Shown here piece by piece: positions 1 to 8,071 of a stretch of 46,520 nt of DNA. The notes under the pieces were generated by a model that did no database searches, was not told the origin of the DNA, and saw nothing but the letters and a program-made list of their open reading frames with translations. This stretch comes from Bacteroidales bacterium (GTDB taxonomy: Bacteria; Bacteroidota; Bacteroidia; Bacteroidales; UBA932). The stretch is taken from assembly GCA_022777585.1 (NCBI GenBank), contig JALFFZ010000116.1, positions 1 to 46,520 of the forward strand, written 5' to 3'. The position numbers and the translations under genes are program-made. Every line of letters begins with the position of its first letter. Within the stretch, counting starts at the first letter, position 1.

Positions 1-929
1 ATGCGCTGACCGCCCTTGAGGGTGATCCAGGTCTCGAAACCGGGCCGGTCTTCCTTCAGGAGGATTATGCGGGCGCCGTTCGGGAGATGGTTATAGACCG
101 TGTTGCCGCCGGTATAGCGGCCGTAGCACATATAGATGCCGCCGTACTTGACCACATAATCATTGTCGTGGTCGTGTCCGTTGAAGATGGCCAGGATATT
201 GCCGCAGTCCGCCATTGCCCTGAACATTCCGGAATTATGGACAGGAGGGCAGGCTCTCTCCATCCTGGTACCCCAGAGAGGAGTACGCTGGTCCTCGGCC
301 GCTAGCCCCATCTCAGGAAGAGGAATGTGGAAGAATGCGAGGGACGGGACGGGTGTGCCTCCATTGGCATCGGTGTAATCTGCGCTCACTTTGCGAAACC
401 TCTCAATCTGCTCAGGCAGAATCCATTCATACTGGTCCTTTTCCCAGCAATAGGACTGGGAATCAATCATATACAGGACATTGACCAGATGTCCGTCCCT
501 TCCGGTCAGCTCGATTTCGAAATCTATGCAGCCGCCATCCCTCGGAGGCAGCATATTGTAAGGGATTGTATGGATAAGGTCATAGAGCTCCTCATTACTG
601 AAGCCGAACTCCTTGTCGTGATTTCCGAATGTGAATGCGAACGGGATTTTCCGTTCCGAGACCAGGCGCATAACGGTCTCCATAGCCTTGTCCGCCGGTT
701 TCCCACAAGCCACATCCCCGGTAAAGACCACGAGTTCAGGCTTTTCCACCTTCAACACCTCGCGGATACGCTCCAATGCAATGTCGGCACGCGGGTCGTC
801 CGGGATGTAATGCACGTCCGTGAACTGGACAATCTTGAACTCGCCCTTCCGGTTGAAACTCATTCTGGTCTGGGAAAATGCCGGAATCACCAGGAGCAAT
901 GCTGATAATATGGACAGGAAATGTTTCAT
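1..929 (-). CDS. Secreted calcineurin-type metallophosphoesterase (partial)
   Basis: Reading the minus strand from the ATG at 929 gives an open frame of more than 300 codons that runs off the left edge, so the C-terminus is missing. The first 20 residues are a signal peptide ending in AFSQ. The metallophosphoesterase motifs appear in order: FTDVHY (about residues 36-41), GDVACGK, GNHDKE, and the late NGHDHDND. These residues bind the two-metal centre in the calcineurin-like family (PF00149). It probably hydrolyses phosphate mono- or diesters in the periplasm or outside the cell; the substrate cannot be read from sequence. It is the last visible gene of the left carbohydrate arm, but a strong terminator lies between it and the preceding gene, so it may be expressed separately or only by read-through. 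An open frame exists on the opposite strand, but it carries no recognisable domain. Confidence 0.88.
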   Translation of the reverse strand, partial: MKHFLSILSALLLVIPAFSQTRMSFNRKGEFKIVQFTDVHYIPDDPRADIALERIREVLKVEKPELVVFTGDVACGKPADKAMETVMRLVSERKIPFAFTFGNHDKEFGFSNEELYDLIHTIPYNMLPPRDGGCIDFEIELTGRDGHLVNVLYMIDSQSYCWEKDQYEWILPEQIERFRKVSADYTDANGGTPVPSLAFFHIPLPEMGLAAEDQRTPLWGTRMERACPPVHNSGMFRAMADCGNILAIFNGHDHDNDYVVKYGGIYMCYGRYTGGNTVYNHLPNGARIILLKEDRPGFETWITLKGGQR

Positions 930-937
930 AGTCAAAT

Positions 938-968
938 AAAAAAGGGGCGGCGGCGCTGCCGCCACCCC
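938..968 (-). terminator. Strong intrinsic terminator after the BACON lipoprotein gene
   Basis: On the minus strand an 11-pair stem (944-954 with 958-968, three-base loop) is made almost only of G-C pairs plus one G-U pair. It is followed by a run of six U (938-943). It sits 21 bases after the stop of the lipoprotein gene ending at 990 and 9 bases before the phosphoesterase start at 929. It should end most left-arm transcripts here. Confidence 0.85.
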
Positions 969-989
969 CTGTGAAATAATCTGAAAATA

Positions 990-2621
990 CTAGTCAAGCT
1001 GCACTCTGATAGCCTCGATTACGGAGCAGTTGTTGTTTATGTGGTAAACAATCATGCCGCCTTCCGTCTCCTCCATACGTACGGCTGCGGAAGCACCTAC
1101 TGTCACAGCGTCATCGCCGATATTGAAACTGTGGGTTACAGGCTCTGCGACAACTGCCTTTGTAGCCATATCGACAATTCTCATCGGAGGATTGCACCAC
1201 TGCGGGAAGTATGTACCGCCGGAAACAGCGAGATACTGCTTGCCGTTAATTGTACGGACATCCATTGCATTAGGAGTATTGTTGCTGTCAAGAATTTCAG
1301 CAGCGAGAGCTGTACATGCAAAATTCTGGTCAACGTAATAGAGAACGTTCTCATCGTAGCAGGCGAATACGGCACCGTCAGCAAGAGTGTCTGAGATGAG
1401 AGCAAAGCCAGGGAAGTTATCAGGTGACTGCATCCAGTATCCGGCAAGCCAGCCAATACCTACAAACCCGGTCAACGTTCCTTTGACATAAGACCCGACT
1501 TTGGCTCCGTTCTCAATCTGCCAGCAGAGGACCATATTGTCTCCTGTCACACCGGCAACGCCCTCCCACGGAGCGGCAATCGCAGCCTTGCCGGTAACAT
1601 TGCCCTTTACGGAAAGTCCTGCTCCGATATATGACGGATAATATTCATCGTCATGACAGGAAACGAGTTTCTTCACCTCGCTTGAGCCAGGAGTCATGTA
1701 ATAAACCTCAAAGAATACATAGTCAACCCAATAGTTCCAGACTCTGCTGCAGAATACAAGATTTCCGGCATCGTCATTGGTGATATAACCAGGCTTCACG
1801 TTTCCGGTATTGAGTTCGCCCTTCTTAGCTCCGGTAGCCTTGTCGATAATAACAGGATAGGTTCCGTCTCCGGCACAAACCACAACATTACCATCGTAAA
1901 GGGCCATTGAAACATTGGTAGGAACTGTTTCATCGACAGAATTGGTGAATGAAGCTGTCATTGCGACATAATCTCTCATATCAACACTCCACAGGCAGGA
2001 TACAGGTCCATACTGAGAGATGGTAAAATCACTCTCCTGTCCACCCGCAGCCACTGTAAGAGTAACTTCGCGATATCCGTCGAGTTCATCATAAGGTTCA
2101 ACCTTGACGGTCTTCACAGCCTCGCCGTAAGCCTTTACATTCACGAGGGAAACCCAGTCGCAGTCTGAAGGGATGGTCACTGTCCATTCAATGTTGGTCA
2201 TTGCCTTGATATCAACATTGCCACCTTCCTCGCCAACTTCGGCGGAAGTCTCTGCGAGACTGAAAGCATCCACCTGAGCCTGAACGACCTTGATTTCCTT
2301 CACTGCGGTATCGGCAGCAAGCACGAGGGTAGCCTCACGAGGATCATTCTCCTCAGTCGGGAGCACGATGAGCTTTACCCTGCCGTCAGCAGAAGTGCCT
2401 GAAGCCGGTGAAACGCTCACCCAGGCAGCATTCTCCTTGATGCTGGCTGTCCAGTTCACATTCGAAGTGAAGGTCACGAAGATGTCCTCATCCTCTGTAC
2501 CGGCGACCGGCACATTCACGATGTCAGTGTCACAGATAATCTCCGGAACAATAGGATCATCTTCCTTGCAGCCTACCATCAGTATTGCCGCAAAAGAAAC
2601 AAACAACGCTAACTTTTTCAT
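990..2621 (-). CDS. BACON-domain surface lipoprotein with DUF5018-like C-terminus
   Basis: The 543-residue product starts MKKLALFVSFAAILMVGC, a lipoprotein signal with cysteine 18 as the lipid site. Residues of about 30-115 and 118-205 form two BACON-type beta-sandwich domains, recognisable by the W-T-A-S-I / W-V-S-V-S-P pattern and the repeated D-x-R-E-A-T-L strand. These domains are usually carbohydrate- or mucin-binding modules in Bacteroidetes. The remaining 330 residues resemble the C-terminal part of the lipoprotein at 6327-8060: both have a VCAGDG/VCEGDGS strand, G-x-I-x-x-D-x-x-G-N-L and a -GVAGVTG-/-GIDGVTA- turn. The two are probably paralogous binding proteins. The gene follows the epimerase gene by 28 bases and ends the operon at a strong terminator. 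No enzyme motif is visible; a glycan-binding role at the surface is inferred. Confidence 0.8.
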   Translation of the reverse strand: MKKLALFVSFAAILMVGCKEDDPIVPEIICDTDIVNVPVAGTEDEDIFVTFTSNVNWTASIKENAAWVSVSPASGTSADGRVKLIVLPTEENDPREATLVLAADTAVKEIKVVQAQVDAFSLAETSAEVGEEGGNVDIKAMTNIEWTVTIPSDCDWVSLVNVKAYGEAVKTVKVEPYDELDGYREVTLTVAAGGQESDFTISQYGPVSCLWSVDMRDYVAMTASFTNSVDETVPTNVSMALYDGNVVVCAGDGTYPVIIDKATGAKKGELNTGNVKPGYITNDDAGNLVFCSRVWNYWVDYVFFEVYYMTPGSSEVKKLVSCHDDEYYPSYIGAGLSVKGNVTGKAAIAAPWEGVAGVTGDNMVLCWQIENGAKVGSYVKGTLTGFVGIGWLAGYWMQSPDNFPGFALISDTLADGAVFACYDENVLYYVDQNFACTALAAEILDSNNTPNAMDVRTINGKQYLAVSGGTYFPQWCNPPMRIVDMATKAVVAEPVTHSFNIGDDAVTVGASAAVRMEETEGGMIVYHINNNCSVIEAIRVQLD

Positions 2622-2649
2622 TGGAATATAAATTAAATGTTAATAATAA

Positions 2650-3825
2650 TTATCTTTCTGATATCGCTTCAAGTTCCCTCCATATCTGGTAGAGACCTCT
2701 CGGCACATGGAAGCAGCCCTTCCATTTTCCTCCCTTCAGAGGAAGCAGTACCTCGCCGCGGCGGTTCAGGTAGCCGAACCACTCCGGATACTCATGGTCT
2801 TTGAAATTGTTCCAGAGATAGTCATTGAGACGCTCGAACCAATGGAGGCATTTCTCATTGCCGGTGAGGCGGTAGCCCTTGATCATAGCGATGGCGCTCT
2901 CGATATGCACCCACCAGAGTTTCTGGTCCCATTCAAGCTCCTGCGTAGGATAGCCCTTGCGGTCCATGAAATAGAAGATTCCTCCGTATTCCTTGTCCCA
3001 TCCGTATTCGATCACGCTGAGGGAAATCTCCACAGCCTTCTCGATCAGGGCCTTGTCATTCCTCCTGATTCCGATGTTCATAAGGAACCACATTGCCTCC
3101 AGGTCGTGCCCAGGGTTGATTTTCCTGCCCTCGAAGCAGTCCACAAGGCTTCCGTCAGGTGCAAGGTTCTCCAGAATGACGCCGAGGTCAGGCTGGTAGA
3201 ACACGTCCACAATCTCATGCACGCTCTCGTCGATGGTTCTCTCGATGAGGGCGGGATCATTGATGATGTCCTCCACCTCGAGAGCCATGTTGCAGATGAT
3301 CATAGGGAGGGCGAAATCCTTCATCGGACGGGTTCCGGGACAGGCCTTCAGCCATTGTCCCTTCGGATTGCTTCTCCTTTCCAGAATGCGTCTGAAGGTA
3401 GCCTTGGCTATTTCAGCATATTCCGCACTTCCGGTAGCCTTCGCAAGCTGGGCGAATGCCATGCAGGCAAATGTATTGGAGAAAATATTGTACGGCTGGA
3501 CCAACGGCTTTCCTTCCCTTGTCAATGAGAAATAGAAGTCGTAGTTCCCGTCGTGACCGTATTTCTTGAGAAATTCTGCGCCCTGCACGGCTGCATCAAG
3601 CCATTCCTGCCGTTTCTCAAGGCTGTTGTAGAGCATTGCGAACATCCAGACTTCCCTTCCCTGAAGCCAGATGAACTTGTCCGTGTCATAGACACTTCCA
3701 TCCCTGTTCAGGCAGGAGAAATACCCGCCGAACTCCTTGTCCTGGGATTTGTCGAGCCAGAAAGGAAGGACATTGTCAAGCAGCTCGCTCCTGTAGCGCT
3801 CCGCCAATTGTTTGAAATTTTCCAT
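2650..3825 (-). CDS. N-acylglucosamine 2-epimerase (AGE/RnBP family)
   Basis: The 391-residue protein has no signal peptide and should be cytosolic. Across its whole length it resembles animal renin-binding protein/AGE: WLQGREVWM near residue 53, NPGHDLEAMWF near 237, EYGGIFYF near 279, and KGCFHVPR near 369. Histidines 240 and 373 match the two catalytic histidines known in AGE enzymes. This favours true GlcNAc/ManNAc interconversion over the related cellobiose/mannobiose 2-epimerases, although substrate cannot be proved by eye. The (alpha/alpha)6-barrel length is normal. It lies 7 bases after the second GHL10 gene, inside the left-arm operon. The inferred role is converting imported GlcNAc-type sugar to ManNAc. 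No NanA, NanE or NanK homologue is present in the window. Confidence 0.9.
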   Translation of the reverse strand: MENFKQLAERYRSELLDNVLPFWLDKSQDKEFGGYFSCLNRDGSVYDTDKFIWLQGREVWMFAMLYNSLEKRQEWLDAAVQGAEFLKKYGHDGNYDFYFSLTREGKPLVQPYNIFSNTFACMAFAQLAKATGSAEYAEIAKATFRRILERRSNPKGQWLKACPGTRPMKDFALPMIICNMALEVEDIINDPALIERTIDESVHEIVDVFYQPDLGVILENLAPDGSLVDCFEGRKINPGHDLEAMWFLMNIGIRRNDKALIEKAVEISLSVIEYGWDKEYGGIFYFMDRKGYPTQELEWDQKLWWVHIESAIAMIKGYRLTGNEKCLHWFERLNDYLWNNFKDHEYPEWFGYLNRRGEVLLPLKGGKWKGCFHVPRGLYQIWRELEAISER

Positions 3826-3832
3826 TCAGGTT

Positions 3833-5269
3833 TTATTTTACAGTTGTCAAATATTCATCAAATGCCTTCTTGATGTCATTCCAATAGTCATACATCCTTA
3901 TATGGCAGAGGTCGAAGAAGAACATTCCGTCAGTGCTGGAATTGATGCAGGCATCCACGATGGAAGGCATCAGGCTTCCCTGTCCTCCATTTTCAAAGCC
4001 CGTGCTGTTGCCTATGTCAGGTCCGCCGGCGAACGGGACGTCGCCCTTGAAGAGGTCGGCAGCCTGCCTGCAGAAGCCCTGCATTGTCCATTCCCCGGAG
4101 CCGTATATGCTTGAGGTGGAGGCATATGCGCCGATGAACATATAGTCGCAATGGTCTGCATAGCCGAAATCCTTGTAATTGCTTCCGGCCCAGTAGTATC
4201 CGTCCGCCTTAGGGTCGTATTTCGGGCTGGCCCAATTGACTCCGGAGTAGTAATAGCTTGAATACCAACCTCCTACATAGCAGCCAAACTTCACATCGGC
4301 ATTGATGGAGTGAACCTTTTCAGCAGCCTTCACCACAAAGTCGTGAATTACCTTGGCCCTGTATTCCAGCCATTTCTTGGTAACATCGCTGACGGGCCTC
4401 TTCAACGCATCCTGTCCTGCCGACATCACCTCTCCCGGCCAGGAGCTGACGCTGCGTCCGAGATATTCCTCGAAGCCTTTCCTCATGTTGTCGGAGAAAT
4501 CGCTCTGGAGGCTGTAGTCGTCGAAACGGCAGCGGTCCAGGATGATTCCGTCAATGTCATACTTCGCAAGATCGCCTATGATTCCGAGCACATATTCCTG
4601 AACTTCCGGATGAACCGGGGAAAGGAACTTGGCCCCATAGTCCACCGAGTCGTCCAGAAGGTCCATGGTACTCTTCAGCCCGTCTGCGGTATTGACAACG
4701 GAAGCCCAGCCCTTCTTCGAGGAATCCGTGAACAGCATGCCGTCAGAACCCAGTCCATACGGGCAGAGGCACCCGCCCGTAAACGTATTCATCACCGCGT
4801 GAACCCTGAGACCCTGCTTGTGTGCCTCGTCAATGAAGGTCTGGAGATAGTCGAAATCCGCTGTCCTCTGAACGAACCTGTATCCGGAAGAGGTCCAGCA
4901 GTCCATCCTGGTCTGCGGCTCGGCGTGAGTGGATTTGAACATCACTCCCCCGTTGGTCGGGCGGACGTCCACCACGAGATCGGTGAAACCGACCTCCTTG
5001 CACTTCGCCACTTCCTTGACAATCTGATTCCTGTCATTGGCAAACTCCTCCCAGTTGCCTTCGCAGCTTACCCACACATAGCGGTTCTTACCCACCTGGG
5101 CAGGCTCAGGATCAGGTTCCGGGTCCGGTTCAGGATCCGGGTCAGGCTCAGGCTGCTCAGGCTTGGCCGGGTCATCCCAGGGCCAGTCCGGCATCGCAGT
5201 CTGCTTGTCGCAGGAGAAAAGCATCATCATTGATGCAACGAGAAAATATGTTACTGTCTTCTTCATCAT
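3833..5269 (-). CDS. GHL10-type glycoside hydrolase-like lipoprotein B
   Basis: I chose the ATG at 5269 (MMKKTVTYF..., 478 residues). It sits in an ATGA overlap with the preceding stop and gives a clean lipoprotein signal ending in LFSC (cysteine 20). A linker rich in Pro, Asp and Glu (about residues 27-58) follows. The rest is a TIM-barrel protein of the glycosyl-hydrolase-like 10 (GHL10, PF02638-type) group: YVWVSCEGNW near 64, VVDVRPTNGGVMF near 99, HAVMNTFTGG near 157, and DGIILDRCRFDD at 240-251, where the aspartates are catalytic candidates. It is a clear paralogue of the protein at 12966-14312, sharing YRAxVIHDFVV and NWAS-x-x-YDP. The family is poorly characterised, so bond specificity is unknown. 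An extracellular, surface-anchored glycosidase is inferred. An upstream in-frame ATG at 5287 lies inside the preceding gene and is less likely. Confidence 0.85.
   Translation of the reverse strand: MMKKTVTYFLVASMMMLFSCDKQTAMPDWPWDDPAKPEQPEPDPDPEPDPEPDPEPAQVGKNRYVWVSCEGNWEEFANDRNQIVKEVAKCKEVGFTDLVVDVRPTNGGVMFKSTHAEPQTRMDCWTSSGYRFVQRTADFDYLQTFIDEAHKQGLRVHAVMNTFTGGCLCPYGLGSDGMLFTDSSKKGWASVVNTADGLKSTMDLLDDSVDYGAKFLSPVHPEVQEYVLGIIGDLAKYDIDGIILDRCRFDDYSLQSDFSDNMRKGFEEYLGRSVSSWPGEVMSAGQDALKRPVSDVTKKWLEYRAKVIHDFVVKAAEKVHSINADVKFGCYVGGWYSSYYYSGVNWASPKYDPKADGYYWAGSNYKDFGYADHCDYMFIGAYASTSSIYGSGEWTMQGFCRQAADLFKGDVPFAGGPDIGNSTGFENGGQGSLMPSIVDACINSSTDGMFFFDLCHIRMYDYWNDIKKAFDEYLTTVK
5104..5160. repeat. Short tandem repeat coding a (PDPE)n linker
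   Basis: Imperfect 12-base units (variants of GGTTCCGGGTCC and GGATCCGGGTCA, read on the plus strand) encode Pro-Asp-Pro-Glu repeats in the linker of the GHL10-B lipoprotein. Such units can change copy number by slippage in whole codon multiples, which would alter linker length without breaking the frame. Confidence 0.7.
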
Positions 5270-6324
5270 TTCAACATTAATGTACAAGCCACTGAGCGCT
5301 GCGCTCCGTCAGACGGCTTGATTGTCTCCCTGCCGCCCACGAGCATGCAGCTTGAACCGCCGCCGTCCAGATTGATGGCCTCGGTGCAGCCAAGATCCTT
5401 CATCACGGCGGCAACTTCTGCTGTGGTAAGCCCTTTGACTCCCTCGGTCATATTCCTGCCCTCGCAGACAAAGAACACTGCCTTGTTGTCGGCGGTGACT
5501 CCGACAGCAGTACGCGGATTGTTCGCGTCACAGCCCACATCCGACAGGAAGAGTTCCGGGCCGTAGCTGTTCACCACTTCCCCGTCCCTGAGAAGAACAG
5601 GGCCTCCGCCCACAGCCCACCTGGCATCCATTACCTCCGCACCCTCTGGGAATGTTGCGGAAGGAACCTGGAGAGGCTTGGAATCCCAGCTGTTCTGTGC
5701 CGGCTGAGGATAGACGTATGTCTTGCCGTCGGCATTGCTGTAATAAGTCCAGGCCGCCTTGGCCTTGCCTGAGGCATCGAGCAGCAGCGCCGCGCGGGTA
5801 GGGTAATATATCTTCACCCAGTCCTGGGATGAATAATTGATATTCTGTGCAAGAATCTCGCCGTTTCTCACGGCAAGGCTCATAGGATAGGTCTTGCCTC
5901 CGTCAACGTAGAAATATCCGCCGTTGATGATAACCGCCGGTTTCTCAGCCTCATAAACCTTGGAAGGCGTTTTCAATGACTCGTCAGCGCCGGACAGTGT
6001 CGGGTCCTTGACGCTCCAGATATCCAGAGAGGCCCTGGACATATCCGCTACGGCTGCGTACGCCACGGCAGCCTTGCCCTGAAGCGTGGAAGGGGATCTG
6101 AGAATGGTGATATATGAAGGAAGACCCTCATAATCAGCGCTTACATCCGTCCACTCGTCATTCACCGGTTCATCCCCAGGTTCTTCGCCAGGATCTTCGG
6201 GAGTCTCAGGTTTCTGAGGCTCATCCCAAGGCCAGTCCGGTATCTGCGTCCCGTCTGAGCAGGCGCAGAATGCCGGAAGGGCCGAAACGAGCAATATGCT
6301 TATGAAAACTCTGGTCTTCTTCAT
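5266..6324 (-). CDS. Phosphodiester glycosidase (NAGPA domain) lipoprotein
   Basis: The 352-residue product has a signal peptide with a lipobox-like end (PAFCAC; cysteine 22 most likely). An acidic, proline-rich linker opens with PDWPWDEP. The NAGPA domain (PF09992) covers about residues 80-350: IINGGYFYVDGG near 132, the AVGGGPVLL strand near 236, and EAINLDGGGSSCM near 317. This domain is that of the animal uncovering enzyme, which releases GlcNAc from GlcNAc-1-phosphate diesters; bacterial members are called phosphodiester glycosidases. It should act outside the cytoplasm. Its stop overlaps the start of GHL10-B (ATGA), and it follows the SusE/F-position lipoprotein gene by 2 bases, so these genes are translationally coupled. 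The N-terminal linker is nearly the same as that of GHL10-B although the catalytic domains are unrelated. Confidence 0.88.
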   Translation of the reverse strand: MKKTRVFISILLVSALPAFCACSDGTQIPDWPWDEPQKPETPEDPGEEPGDEPVNDEWTDVSADYEGLPSYITILRSPSTLQGKAAVAYAAVADMSRASLDIWSVKDPTLSGADESLKTPSKVYEAEKPAVIINGGYFYVDGGKTYPMSLAVRNGEILAQNINYSSQDWVKIYYPTRAALLLDASGKAKAAWTYYSNADGKTYVYPQPAQNSWDSKPLQVPSATFPEGAEVMDARWAVGGGPVLLRDGEVVNSYGPELFLSDVGCDANNPRTAVGVTADNKAVFFVCEGRNMTEGVKGLTTAEVAAVMKDLGCTEAINLDGGGSSCMLVGGRETIKPSDGAQRSVACTLMLK

Positions 6325-6326
6325 GA

Positions 6327-8060
6327 TCAGTCACGTTTGATGCAATCTGCCACGAAGCCGCCGATTGCTCCGCAATAATGGTCATAGTAGTAGATGAATA
6401 TCTTGAATCCATCGGCAGACTGGGTAATGAGTACATCGCCGCAGGACATCGTATCGTCGGCATTGACAGCATTGGCAGTCTCAATAGGCATATCCTCGGT
6501 CGAGAGAACAAGTCCCGGAGCAGCATCGAACTCTCCGTCGAGCGCGGACGGATCATTCACATTGTAGAGATAGAGCACCGGTATTCCACCCCAGGCAGGG
6601 AAATGCGCAAGATTGAGCATTGCGGCATACTGGACATTGTTGAAGCACATGCTTGCAACCTGATTGGTATTCCAGGCCCAGGCATTGCCGTTGGTCGAAG
6701 GAGTACCGTAACGGATGCTCAGGGATGCGTCAATGTAGTCCAGCGACACCCTGCCGTAAGAAGCATAGAAGTATCCGCCGTCAGGTTTTCCGTTTGCTGA
6801 AACCAGGCCGGCTCCGTTGACAGGCAGGCTGCCCCAGCTTACTTCGGCAAGAGTCTTGACCGATATGTCGGAAGGTTTTCCATCCGTCACTGTTATCTGT
6901 ATGAACTGGTTGGCAGCGGTGACTCCGTCAATTCCCTCATAGAGAATCGTAATCACGGCATCCGCGTCAACATTTCCGCAAACCTCCATCTTTCCTCCGC
7001 GAGGCAGGGAGACTCCGAGTCCATCGACAGTGCAGAAGAGTTCAGGAGCAGTCTTGACCGACTTCGTTCTGTAGATATTGAGCGCCCCCTCGTACGGGTC
7101 AACGTCTATATGGTTGCATATAAGCAAGTTGCCATTATCATCACTGGCAATGGAGCCGGCCTTTGCAGAGCCGAGGACAATCTCGCCCAGTCTGACTCCG
7201 GTCTGTCCGTTCACATAGACAGGAGTCGAGCCGTCACCTTCACAGACAATGAGATAGCCCTCTATGCCGGCAATCGAAGGATTGACATCGGCGAAATAGT
7301 CCGTAAGTCCGAGACGGGACTTAGGATCGAGATTGAACAGAGGCCTTACCGACTCGACATTGAAGCCTCTGCGGATCTTTTCAGGCACGGCCTTCTCGGT
7401 CACATACTCGTACTCCCTGCCTGAATGTGAGGCAATGACAATCTTCTGAGGCTCATTGTAATCCCTGGCCACGGAGAGGTCTGTCTTCACGGAAGCGTGA
7501 GCGGACACCTCCATTGTCGCAGTGCAGCCTGAAAGGTCGTCGGTGGTATAGAGGAAGATTTTCCTGTTCTCATTGTCCACGAAAGCATCGAAACTGCCGC
7601 AGGCAGGACCGGTAATGGTCATTCCCATCACTGAAGCCTTGTCGGATTTCTTGCGCTTTCCGTAGAGGACCAGGTCATAGGACTTGCCGTACTGGTCGGT
7701 ATAGACGAACTTGGTCTCCTCATTGAGGTCAAGTATTGTAAGCGGCGGGTCAATGGTGCAGTTGTTGTCCAGCTCGGCCCTGATTCTTACCTTGGACATG
7801 GCCATCATCGGAGTGCCACTGTCATCGGACTCCTCAGGGAAATAATATGGAACAGGTACCACGAGCATACCTTCGTCAAGCATCTCCTGAGTCACTTCAA
7901 GTTTGGCAAGGACCGAGCCCTCGTACTGACCGGAAGTGAAAAATGCGCTGATGGAGGTAAATCCCTGACGTTCAGCGTCCGGAAGTATATATTCAGGCTT
8001 CTGGCAGGAATATGTCGCTGCCAGAGCCATAATTATCAATGCTGAAATGAATCTTTTCAT
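6327..8060 (-). CDS. SusE/F-position surface lipoprotein, DUF5018-like
   Basis: Start chosen at the ATG at 8060 (MKRFISALIIMALAATYSC..., cysteine 19), 11 bases after the SusD stop; a longer frame to 8081 would overlap SusD and spoil the signal peptide. The product is 577 residues. The N-terminal third is made of beta-sandwich-like segments with repeated strands. The C-terminal 330 residues contain LIVCEGDGSTPVYVNG, IASDDNGNLLICNH and EGIDGVTAANQF, and resemble the end of the BACON lipoprotein at 990-2621. I think this is the DUF5018-type protein often found after susD; I cannot run the profile search to confirm. No catalytic motif is seen. By position it should be an accessory glycan-binding lipoprotein working with the SusCD transporter. 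Confidence 0.75.
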   Translation of the reverse strand: MKRFISALIIMALAATYSCQKPEYILPDAERQGFTSISAFFTSGQYEGSVLAKLEVTQEMLDEGMLVVPVPYYFPEESDDSGTPMMAMSKVRIRAELDNNCTIDPPLTILDLNEETKFVYTDQYGKSYDLVLYGKRKKSDKASVMGMTITGPACGSFDAFVDNENRKIFLYTTDDLSGCTATMEVSAHASVKTDLSVARDYNEPQKIVIASHSGREYEYVTEKAVPEKIRRGFNVESVRPLFNLDPKSRLGLTDYFADVNPSIAGIEGYLIVCEGDGSTPVYVNGQTGVRLGEIVLGSAKAGSIASDDNGNLLICNHIDVDPYEGALNIYRTKSVKTAPELFCTVDGLGVSLPRGGKMEVCGNVDADAVITILYEGIDGVTAANQFIQITVTDGKPSDISVKTLAEVSWGSLPVNGAGLVSANGKPDGGYFYASYGRVSLDYIDASLSIRYGTPSTNGNAWAWNTNQVASMCFNNVQYAAMLNLAHFPAWGGIPVLYLYNVNDPSALDGEFDAAPGLVLSTEDMPIETANAVNADDTMSCGDVLITQSADGFKIFIYYYDHYCGAIGGFVADCIKRD

Positions 8061-8071
8061 CGTATAATGTA

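Noticed and set aside
327..905. Open frame of 192 codons on the plus strand opposite the phosphoesterase
   Set aside because: The minus strand carries the full set of metallophosphoesterase motifs and a signal peptide; the plus frame has no recognisable domain.
4310..5233. Open frame of 307 codons on the plus strand opposite GHL10-B
   Set aside because: Its Arg-rich low-complexity end is the antisense of the PDPE repeat; the minus-strand gene has a lipoprotein signal, a paralogue and operon context.
5270..5287. Upstream ATG for GHL10-B
   Set aside because: It would put six extra residues before the charged start of the signal peptide; the ATGA overlap at 5269 is the usual coupling form.
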